DNA from: Flavobacteriales bacterium
Lineage (GTDB): Bacteria > Bacteroidota > Bacteroidia > Flavobacteriales > Crocinitomicaceae
Assembly: GCA_947375085.1 (NCBI GenBank)
Contig: CANCEQ010000226.1
Location: forward strand, 1 to 5,332
Direction: 5' to 3'
Length of the DNA stretch: 5,332 bases
Part shown: one piece after another, positions 1 to 5,332 of the stretch
Layout: every line of letters starts with the position of its first letter
How positions within the stretch are numbered: position 1 is the first letter of the stretch
Position numbers and translations under genes: made by a program
Notes under the pieces: generated by a model
The model's input: the letters and a program-made list of their open reading frames with translations, nothing else
Databases searched by the model: none
Told to the model about the DNA's origin: nothing

Positions 1-79
1 ACTCTTGGTTTGATTCTGCATCTTTAATAAATCCAAATCCTTTTGAGTCATTGAAAAATTTAACAATTCCTTTATTCAT
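1..79 (-). CDS. CspA-family cold shock protein, 5' part only
   Basis: This is the start of a small single-domain cold shock protein that runs off the left edge. The 26 visible codons contain KGIVKFFNDSKGFGFI at residues 3-18. That is the beginning of the OB-fold cold shock domain, including the complete RNP1 nucleic-acid-binding motif (K13-G-F-G-F-I18). Family members are about 65-70 residues long, so a bit over a third is visible; RNP2 and the C-terminus lie outside. Such proteins bind single-stranded RNA or DNA and melt mRNA structure in the cytoplasm. The ATG at 77-79 is chosen because it sits at the canonical distance before the first beta strand. No Shine-Dalgarno precedes it, only an ATT-rich leader. 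It has its own promoter at 99-126 and is 134 bases past the end of the preceding operon, so it is probably a separate transcription unit. The family call is firm; which paralogue it is cannot be told. Confidence 0.93.
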   Translation of the reverse strand, partial: MNKGIVKFFNDSKGFGFIKDAESNQE

Positions 80-98
80 AATAATAATTTTATTTAGA

Positions 99-126
99 CA
101 AAGATACACTAAATATTAACAATGAA
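99..126 (-). promoter_or_regulatory. Bacteroidota-type promoter for the cold shock gene
   Basis: Read on the minus strand, TATCTTTG at 106-99 matches the Bacteroidota -7 consensus TAnnTTTG exactly. It ends 19 bases before the cold shock ATG. The -33 element is poor: a TTC lies 17 bases further upstream (126-124), while a true TTG (122-120) is only 13 bases away, shorter than the usual spacing of about 19. Transcription would start near 93-95, leaving a leader of roughly 15 bases. The -7 match and its position are read directly; activity is inferred. Confidence 0.6.
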
Positions 127-171
127 CTATTATTTGTAGTTTATTTTCAGTTAATAATTTATTGATAAGGA

Positions 172-190
172 TATTTCTTGTTAAGAAATA
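172..190 (-). terminator. weak AT-rich inverted repeat, possible operon 3' end
   Basis: Eight bases at 172-179 (tatttctt) are perfectly complementary to 183-190 (aagaaata), with a 3-base loop. The repeat lies 24 bases past the stop of the lpxH-like gene and before the cold shock promoter, which is where an operon terminator would be expected. However, the stem has only one G-C pair, and in the minus-strand transcript the U-run precedes the hairpin. It is therefore not a canonical intrinsic terminator. It could be a 3'-end stabilising hairpin or chance in AT-rich DNA. Confidence 0.25.
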
Positions 191-213
191 AAAAAGAAGC
201 TTAGAATTAAAAT

Positions 214-1002
214 TTAATGATTGAAATGGTAATCAGAAATTTCTCCTTTTTTCCATTGTTTTAAAACGGCTTTTTCTCCATCAAAATCTAGATAAGTAAA
301 GTAATGCAACCAATCTCCAATATTGATATAGTGAGCATTTTCTTTTAATGCGATGTTTAAAGGTAGGTGACGGTGACCGAAAATGAAATAATCAAAATGC
401 TCTGTTTCAAGCAATTCTTTACAATAAATCGCTAACCATTCGTTTTCTTCTCCCAAAAACTTCTCATCATCTGCTCCTGATTTAGCTCTACTTTTTTTAG
501 ATGATAAATTAGCTAACCAAATTCCGAAATTAGGATGAAGTCTTTCAAAACTCCACTGACACAGTTTATTCGTGAAGATTTTCTTTAGAAATTTATAGGC
601 ATGATCACCAGGACCTAATCCATCACCGTGACCAATATAAAATTTCTTATTACCAAAAACGCGTTCAATTGGTTTTCTGTGGAGTAGTACCCCTAATTCT
701 TTTGGAATATAGTCGAAAATCCACATATCATGGTTTCCTGTAAATAAATGAACTGGAATCCCAGAGTCAGTTAATTCAGCTATTTTTCCTTGTAAACGAA
801 TAAATCCTTTTGGAATTGCATGTTTGTATTCGAACCAAAAATCAAAAATATCTCCTACCAAAAAGATTTCTTTCGCAGTTGGTTGAATATGATTAAGCCA
901 AGCTACAATTTGTTTCTCACGTTCTAAACTCTTTTCATAATTAGGAGCACCTAAATGAAAATCAGAAGCGAAATAAACGTGTTTTTTAATTGTGTCTGAC
1001 AT
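214..1002 (-). CDS. lpxH: UDP-2,3-diacylglucosamine diphosphatase (LpxH-type metallophosphoesterase)
   Basis: This 262-residue calcineurin-like metallophosphoesterase probably hydrolyses UDP-2,3-diacylglucosamine to lipid X and UMP, the fourth step of lipid A synthesis, at the cytoplasmic face of the inner membrane. Its metal-site motifs appear in family order: D14-F-H16, GD51, G-N90-H91-D92, GH125GD127 and G-H210-R-H212. These align with E. coli LpxH Asp8, His10, Asp41, Asn79, His114, His195 and His197. The aromatic- and Lys/Arg-rich segment at about 133-172 corresponds to the LpxH helical cap that holds the acyl chains, which favours LpxH over other phosphoesterases. The protein is slightly longer than the E. 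coli enzyme (about 240). It has GNHD where E. coli has GNRD, and GHRH where E. coli has GHTH. There is no signal peptide. The ATG is the only Met before the first motif; it follows the upstream gene by 27 bases without a clear Shine-Dalgarno. It is the last gene of the cluster. The fold is certain; the substrate is inferred from motifs and cap. Confidence 0.85.
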   Translation of the reverse strand: MSDTIKKHVYFASDFHLGAPNYEKSLEREKQIVAWLNHIQPTAKEIFLVGDIFDFWFEYKHAIPKGFIRLQGKIAELTDSGIPVHLFTGNHDMWIFDYIPKELGVLLHRKPIERVFGNKKFYIGHGDGLGPGDHAYKFLKKIFTNKLCQWSFERLHPNFGIWLANLSSKKSRAKSGADDEKFLGEENEWLAIYCKELLETEHFDYFIFGHRHLPLNIALKENAHYINIGDWLHYFTYLDFDGEKAVLKQWKKGEISDYHFNH

Positions 1003-1029
1003 TTAATTCTTTTAACTCAACCTTACTAA

Positions 1030-2139
1030 TTAATGTCCAAAAATTTGAAGTAGTTCCATTTCAAGAGCTTCTCCTCTTAAGTTCGTTTTGATAATTTTCC
1101 CTTCTTTATCGATTAGAACTGTAAAAGGTATTCCAGTTACCTGGTAAATTTTACCTGTTGCAGAAGCCCAACCTTTTAAATCACTTACATGATTTTGCCA
1201 TACTAAACCATCAGCAGCAATTGCGCTTTGCCATTTTGCTTTGTCTTGATCTAAAGAAACACTCATTACAGTAAATCCATCTTTGTTGTATTTTTCATAC
1301 AATTTAACCACGTTTGGATTTTCTCTTCTACAAGGTCCACACCATGAAGCCCAGAAATCAAGTAGAACCACTTTCCCTCTTAAATCAGACAATTTCATTG
1401 GTTTACCATCAATTTTAGTTTCAGTAAAATCAGGTGCTAATTTTCCAGTAGCAAATATATTTCCAGCTTCTTTTTTCTCTTTAGCAGCTGTAAATTGTTT
1501 ATTGATTTCTTTAATTGTAGGAGAATCTCCAAAACCTGTTACTAATTGATTTACAATTGATTCATACAATTCAAATTCTCTCTCAGGATCTAATGCTGAT
1601 AACACAGGCATTAAAGCAGCTGAATTCGGATTTTGACCGATGAAGTTTTGTCTGTTATTCTGAAATTCAGAAAATTCTCTCTGCATGGAAGAATTGATTT
1701 CTTGCTGTTTCTCTGGGTGCGTTTTCAAATATGTACGAGCTGAATCTTGTTTCACATTCCAGTTAGTAAGTATTTTAATAAAATCGTTCATTGTTGAGCT
1801 TTCAGATGAACCAACGATGTTACTGAATGCAAAGATATTAGCGCCATCGCCATAGATTTTTACATCTGAATTCGCTCTTAAGATGATGTTCAAATGTGTA
1901 TTTCCAACTCGAAGTACATAATAATCTGGATTGGGTAAGTTTCCTTTGAAAGTAAAATCTCCATTCTTTGCTAAAGGTGCTTTTAAAAAGTCCACATAAT
2001 GTGTTCCGTAAAATTGAGATATCTTTACAGAATCCAATTTTGTGTTAAAAATGTTTCCAGAAACGGTAACAGAAATTGGGTTCTGACTGAATCCTAAAAA
2101 TGAAATAAGGAATACTCCTACGATTAGTAATTTTTGCAT
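1030..2139 (-). CDS. exported TlpA/ResA-like thioredoxin-fold oxidoreductase, soluble form, WCGPC
   Basis: This 369-residue protein is predicted to be a periplasmic thiol-disulfide oxidoreductase. Residues 1-18 form a type I signal peptide: K3, hydrophobic 4-17, likely cleavage after GFS18 before Q19. No lipobox cysteine is present. Residues about 22-110 are beta-rich and resemble the DUF4369 domain that often precedes TlpA-like thioredoxins in Bacteroidota. Residues 111-225 are helical and charged. The thioredoxin/AhpC-TSA domain runs from about 233 to 369, with DFWASW then C267-G-P-C270, and the cis-proline P338 in TGIP. C267 and C270 are the only cysteines in the protein. It lies 4 bases after the stop of its paralogue (2144-3319); over the last 115 residues about 70 positions are identical, without gaps, while the N-terminal halves have diverged. 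Translational coupling is likely. The fold and export are well supported; the redox partner and direction (reductase or oxidase) are unknown, though WCGPC and the TlpA/ResA likeness favour a reductase. Confidence 0.88.
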   Translation of the reverse strand: MQKLLIVGVFLISFLGFSQNPISVTVSGNIFNTKLDSVKISQFYGTHYVDFLKAPLAKNGDFTFKGNLPNPDYYVLRVGNTHLNIILRANSDVKIYGDGANIFAFSNIVGSSESSTMNDFIKILTNWNVKQDSARTYLKTHPEKQQEINSSMQREFSEFQNNRQNFIGQNPNSAALMPVLSALDPEREFELYESIVNQLVTGFGDSPTIKEINKQFTAAKEKKEAGNIFATGKLAPDFTETKIDGKPMKLSDLRGKVVLLDFWASWCGPCRRENPNVVKLYEKYNKDGFTVMSVSLDQDKAKWQSAIAADGLVWQNHVSDLKGWASATGKIYQVTGIPFTVLIDKEGKIIKTNLRGEALEMELLQIFGH

Positions 2140-2143
2140 CTTT

Positions 2144-3319
2144 TTAATTTTTGAAAATTTCTTTCAATTTTTGTTCCAAACTTTCTCCTCTTAATCCAGA
2201 TTCGATAATTTTTCCTTCTTTGTCGATCAAAACAGTGTGAGGAATTCCTTGAAAACCATATAGGGTAGGGAGATTTGATTCCCATCCTAATAAATCACTT
2301 ACATGACTAGGCCAAGTTAATTTATCGTCTTGAATTGCTTTTTTCCAAGCTGAGATGTCTTTATCTAAAGAAACTGAATAAACGGTAAATCCTTTTGATT
2401 TGTATTGATTGTATAATTTCACAACGTTAGGGAGTTCTTTTCTACAAGGTGCACACCAAGAAGCCCAAAAATCAATTAAAACATACTGACCTCTCAAAGA
2501 AGATAGTTTAATTTGTTTTCCATCTGGATTATTCAAAGCAATTTCAGGAGCTGTATTTGAACCAGAATTAACTGCTTTATATTGATTGAAACTAGCTTCA
2601 ATTTGAACAATTTGTTGCGCCATATTTTGAGCAATAGGCGAATCTTTGTAACGTTTTAAATAAGCTTCACTCAATTTCTTTAACGTAACTAAATTCGATT
2701 GGTCCCAATCCTTGAATCCCATATTTGGAGTTAAAAATGAAGTCAAAAGGAAATTGATGGGATTGTCTAAATCAGCATTGATTGAATTTCTACAGAAATC
2801 GTCGATTGGTTTTCTTAATGAAAAGTATTTTTTCATTAATTCATCTTCTGAAACTTTTCCTTGTAATGCTGCTAATGATTGTTGTTTAGCTGCAAATTCA
2901 GAAAATTTCGCCATATAAATAGACAAAGAATTTGCCCATTCAGTACCCTCAAATTTAGGAGTCAACGCGAAATCTTTTAAAGTCGTATTTAATGTAGCTA
3001 CATCTTTTGGACAAATTGGTAAAGTGATAATTTGATCTTGACTTTCACCAATTCTAAGTTGAAATACGCCCATATCTGGTACATTTCCAATCAAGTCGAA
3101 CTCTCCATCGCTGTCTGTTTGACATTCAGCTACGTTGATTGTTCCTTGAGGACTCATCGCTTCTAAATGCAACGTTTTGTTAGCTGCTCCTTCAATTTGA
3201 CCACTTATTCTGAAGTTTTCAACTAGTGGTGTGTCAGGATTATCCTCAATCGTTTTTTTATCATTTCCGCAAGAAAATAATACAGTTGATAGAAGTCCGA
3301 AAAGAAATACGTATTTCAT
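2144..3319 (-). CDS. TlpA/ResA-like thioredoxin-fold lipoprotein, WCAPC
   Basis: This 391-residue membrane-anchored paralogue of the protein at 1030-2139 has a lipoprotein signal peptide: K2, a hydrophobic core, and lipobox L14-F-S-C17. The mature protein would therefore be lipidated at C17 and face the periplasm. The residues after the cysteine (GNDKK) do not form an obvious surface-export signal, so an inner- or outer-membrane periplasmic location is more likely. Residues about 35-120 look like a DUF4369 domain, and 125-245 are helical and Lys/Gln-rich. The thioredoxin domain spans about 256-391, with DFWASW then C289-A-P-C292 and the cis-proline P360 in QGIP. Three extra cysteines (C66, C103, C176) lie in the N-terminal half and have no counterpart in the paralogue. 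The ATG follows the gatB stop by 8 bases with no Shine-Dalgarno, and the signal peptide fixes the start. Role inferred: thiol-disulfide exchange at the envelope; the client is unknown. Confidence 0.88.
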   Translation of the reverse strand: MKYVFLFGLLSTVLFSCGNDKKTIEDNPDTPLVENFRISGQIEGAANKTLHLEAMSPQGTINVAECQTDSDGEFDLIGNVPDMGVFQLRIGESQDQIITLPICPKDVATLNTTLKDFALTPKFEGTEWANSLSIYMAKFSEFAAKQQSLAALQGKVSEDELMKKYFSLRKPIDDFCRNSINADLDNPINFLLTSFLTPNMGFKDWDQSNLVTLKKLSEAYLKRYKDSPIAQNMAQQIVQIEASFNQYKAVNSGSNTAPEIALNNPDGKQIKLSSLRGQYVLIDFWASWCAPCRKELPNVVKLYNQYKSKGFTVYSVSLDKDISAWKKAIQDDKLTWPSHVSDLLGWESNLPTLYGFQGIPHTVLIDKEGKIIESGLRGESLEQKLKEIFKN

Positions 3320-3327
3320 ATTAGTTT

Positions 3328-4788
3328 TTATAAATTATCTAAACGATCTCTCATTAATTGGTTGGCTGCTTTTGGATCAGCTTTTCCTTTTGAGATTTTC
3401 ATTAATTGTCCCATTAAAAATCCAGTCAACTGTTTTTCTCCGTTTTTGTAACGTTCAATTTCTGTTGGATTTTGATCAATTACTTGTTGGATATATTCTA
3501 AAATAGAATTCTCGTCTGATTCTTGAATTAAATTTAATTCTTCAGCAATCGTTAACGGATTTTTTGTTGGTTCTTTTAAAAGTACAGGGAATATTTTCTG
3601 AGATGCTACAGTTGAAGAAATTTTACCTTCGTCAATAATCGCGATCAAAGCAGCAATTTGTGCTGGACTTACAGGGAATTGCTCGATTTCTAAACCATTT
3701 TGATTCAAATACGATTTAATATCACCCATTACCCAATTGGCAGCTGACTTGTAATTTTTTGTATTCTTAATTAATTCTTCAAAAAATAAAGCAATTGATT
3801 TTGTGTCCGTTAAGATGAAAGCATCGTAATCTGATAAACCTAATTCTTTTGTGTATTTGATGAACAAATCTCTCGGTAGAGCAGGCATTTCAGCATGAAT
3901 AAGATCGATTTGTTTTTGATCAACGAATAAAGGTTGTAAATCCGGCTCAGGGAAATAACGGTAATCATTCGCTGCTTCTTTTGTTCTCATTGAAATCGTA
4001 ATTCCTTTTAGAGCATCAAATGAACGTGTTTCCATTGTTAACGTTTCACCTTTTTCAAGCGCTTCGATTTGACGAATTATTTCAAATTCAATTGCACGTT
4101 GAACGTTACGAATAGAGTTCATGTTTTTAACCTCTACTTTTGTACCGAATTCTTTTGAGTCTTTCAACATCACAGAAACGTTCGCATCACAACGAAGTGA
4201 ACCTTCTTCCATATTTCCGTCACAAATATCTAAGTAACGAACCAATTTTCTAATTTCAGAAAGGTAGTTGTAAGCTTCTTGAGAACTTCTAATATCTGGT
4301 TCAGAAACGATTTCAACCAAAGGAACTCCGGCACGATTTAAATCAACTAAAGTATCGTAAACATCAACATCGTGGATACTCTTTCCAGCGTCTTCCTCCA
4401 TGTGAATACGTGTCAATCCAACTGATTTTTCTTCTCCACTTTCTGTTTTAATGATAACAGCTCCGCCAGTGCAGATTGGGGTTTTATCTTGCGTGATTTG
4501 GTATCCTTTTGGAAGATCGGGATAGAAATAGTTCTTACGCGCAAAGTACTGATCTCTAGCGATAGTACATCCACAAGCTAAACCAAGTCGAATAGCATAT
4601 TCAACCGTTTTTTTATTCATCATAGGTAAAGTCCCTGGGTGACCAAGAGAGATTACACTGATGTTTGTATTTGGAATTGCACCAAATTCGTTGATATCGT
4701 TTGAGTAAGCTTTGGTTTTTGTCAGCATTTGAGCGTGAACTTCTAAACCAATAACTACTTGATATTTATCTCTTATTTCTGGATTCAT
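3328..4788 (-). CDS. gatB: Asp-tRNA(Asn)/Glu-tRNA(Gln) amidotransferase subunit B
   Basis: GatB is the kinase and tRNA-binding subunit of the cytoplasmic GatCAB complex. The complex converts Glu-tRNA(Gln), and in some species Asp-tRNA(Asn), to the amidated form using ATP and ammonia delivered from GatA. The full 486 residues are present, the usual length. Family motifs appear in order: VVIGLEVHAQ (11-20), the acidic and histidine site near the Mg/ATP pocket; GHPGTLPMMN (49-58); ARKNYFYPDLPKGYQI (83-98); HMEEDAGK (129-136); NRAGVPLVEIVSEPD (151-165); GNMEEGSLRCDANVS (191-205); KVEVKNMNS (217-225); and DYRYFPEPDL (275-284). Residues about 340-486 form the helical and YqeY-like tail that contacts the tRNA, ending with LTGFLMGQLMK and ANQLMRDRL. 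The ATG lies 3 bases after the nucleoside phosphorylase stop, without a Shine-Dalgarno. gatA and gatC are not in the window; their being encoded elsewhere is not unusual. No damage is seen. Confidence 0.97.
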   Translation of the reverse strand: MNPEIRDKYQVVIGLEVHAQMLTKTKAYSNDINEFGAIPNTNISVISLGHPGTLPMMNKKTVEYAIRLGLACGCTIARDQYFARKNYFYPDLPKGYQITQDKTPICTGGAVIIKTESGEEKSVGLTRIHMEEDAGKSIHDVDVYDTLVDLNRAGVPLVEIVSEPDIRSSQEAYNYLSEIRKLVRYLDICDGNMEEGSLRCDANVSVMLKDSKEFGTKVEVKNMNSIRNVQRAIEFEIIRQIEALEKGETLTMETRSFDALKGITISMRTKEAANDYRYFPEPDLQPLFVDQKQIDLIHAEMPALPRDLFIKYTKELGLSDYDAFILTDTKSIALFFEELIKNTKNYKSAANWVMGDIKSYLNQNGLEIEQFPVSPAQIAALIAIIDEGKISSTVASQKIFPVLLKEPTKNPLTIAEELNLIQESDENSILEYIQQVIDQNPTEIERYKNGEKQLTGFLMGQLMKISKGKADPKAANQLMRDRLDNL

Positions 4789-4791
4789 CTG

Positions 4792-5332
4792 TTATAAGCG
4801 TGAAATCAATTGACTCATTATGATTGTCATTTTTGGCTCTTGACGACTTGCAACTGCAATTACATCTGCCAAACTAACTTTGTGAATTTTACCTGGAACA
4901 CCTAAATCTGTGATGATTGAAATCGCAAAACAAGGGATTTCCATATGACGAGCAACGATGATTTCGGGTACTGTTGACATTCCTACAGCATCAGCTCCAA
5001 TCGTTCTTACATATCCATATTCTGCCGGAGTTTCCAATGTTGGACCAGTCAAACCTAAGTAAGTTCCAACCGAAACTTTGATGTTATTTTCTTTCGCAAC
5101 ATCTAAAGCAACGTTAATCATTTCTGGATCGTAAGGCTCACTCATATCAGGGAAGCGAGGTCCTAATTCATCAAAGTTTTTACCTACTAATGGGTGTTCT
5201 GGGAATAAATTGATGTGATCGTTAAGAATCATAATTTCACCTACCTCAAAATCAGGATTAACACCTCCTGAAGCATTTGAAACAAATAATTTTTCGATTC
5301 CTAATAATTTCATTACACGAACTGGGAATGTT
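4792..5332 (-). CDS. purine nucleoside phosphorylase, trimeric type, 5' end outside window
   Basis: This is the C-terminal 179 residues of an enzyme that normally has about 270. It cleaves purine nucleosides with phosphate to free base and (deoxy)ribose-1-phosphate in cytoplasmic purine salvage. The frame stays open to the right edge, where it reads TFPVRV before the Met at 5311-5313. TFPVRV is a conserved internal PNP segment, so that Met is not the start. Also visible are [13 protein letters not shown] with the loop DHINL, GPTLET with the base-binding Glu at 5032-5034, and VGMSTVPE with the ribose-pocket Met at 4978-4980. These match the human-type trimeric PNP/MTAP family and not the hexameric E. 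coli DeoD family. At the position of human Asn243 there is Asp (4906-4908, in IITDLG), which may broaden base specificity. The gene is the first visible member of the cluster and ends 3 bases before gatB. The family is confident; inosine/guanosine preference is less so. Confidence 0.93.
   Translation of the reverse strand, partial: TFPVRVMKLLGIEKLFVSNASGGVNPDFEVGEIMILNDHINLFPEHPLVGKNFDELGPRFPDMSEPYDPEMINVALDVAKENNIKVSVGTYLGLTGPTLETPAEYGYVRTIGADAVGMSTVPEIIVARHMEIPCFAISIITDLGVPGKIHKVSLADVIAVASRQEPKMTIIMSQLISRL

Larger units (their letters stand above)
214..5332 (-). other. predicted five-gene operon (PNP, gatB, two TlpA-like, lpxH)
   Basis: Five genes on one strand are separated by 3, 8, 4 and 27 bases. 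None of the gaps has room for a promoter or terminator. The transcript would enter from beyond the right edge and end in the intergenic region at 80-213. All five stops are TAA, and none of the four internal starts has a well-placed Shine-Dalgarno, so coupled or AT-leader-driven initiation is likely. Co-transcription is inferred from spacing only. Confidence 0.75.

Noticed and set aside
1283..1549. Plus-strand open frame of 88 codons
   Set aside because: It lies antisense inside the exported thioredoxin gene, has no recognisable domain, and is explained by the codon bias of the real gene.
1830..1837. Minus-strand TATCTTTG, identical to the cold shock -7 element, as an internal promoter
   Set aside because: It lies inside the coding sequence of the exported thioredoxin, has no TTG at the expected distance upstream, and is far from any gene start.
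2712..2918. Plus-strand open frame of 68 codons
   Set aside because: It is a shadow of the lipoprotein gene, with no promoter or family likeness.
3231..3506. Plus-strand open frame of 91 codons with hydrophobic stretches
   Set aside because: It spans the antisense of the lipoprotein start and the gatB 3' end. The apparent hydrophobicity comes from reading AT-rich DNA and a signal-peptide region backwards.
5311..5313. ATG as the start of the nucleoside phosphorylase
   Set aside because: The frame stays open upstream to the window edge and encodes TFPVRV, a conserved internal PNP segment, so this Met is internal.

Overview
The window looks like an ordinary chromosomal stretch from a low-GC member of the Bacteroidota, most likely a flavobacterium. 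Four things point there. The DNA is AT-rich. Shine-Dalgarno sequences are absent before the starts. The one recognisable promoter has a Bacteroidota-type -7 element (TATCTTTG, fitting TAnnTTTG). Two genes encode TlpA-like thioredoxins with an N-terminal DUF4369-type domain, a family common in this phylum. Every visible stop codon is TAA.

All genes are on the minus strand, so transcription runs from high to low coordinates. A tight cluster comes first: the 3' two-thirds of a trimeric-type purine nucleoside phosphorylase (4792-5332, cut by the window edge); gatB, the B subunit of the tRNA-dependent amidotransferase (3328-4788); a thioredoxin-fold lipoprotein (2144-3319); its soluble, exported paralogue (1030-2139); and an LpxH-type UDP-2,3-diacylglucosamine diphosphatase (214-1002). 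The gaps are 3, 8, 4 and 27 bases, so these five genes are probably one operon. A 134-base intergenic region follows. It holds a weak inverted repeat and then a promoter for a CspA-type cold shock protein, of which only the first 26 codons (1-79) are in the window.

The operon mixes purine salvage, tRNA charging, envelope thiol-redox chemistry and lipid A synthesis. It reads as a housekeeping growth operon with a tandemly duplicated periplasmic oxidoreductase inside it, and not as a dedicated pathway. I found no mobile element, CRISPR array, RNA gene, phage gene or defence system, and I do not think the window holds an undescribed system. The points most worth a second look are the diverged oxidoreductase pair (one membrane-anchored, one soluble, different CXXC dipeptides and cysteine content), an Asp at the base-specificity position of the nucleoside phosphorylase, and the GNHD variant of the LpxH metal-site motif.
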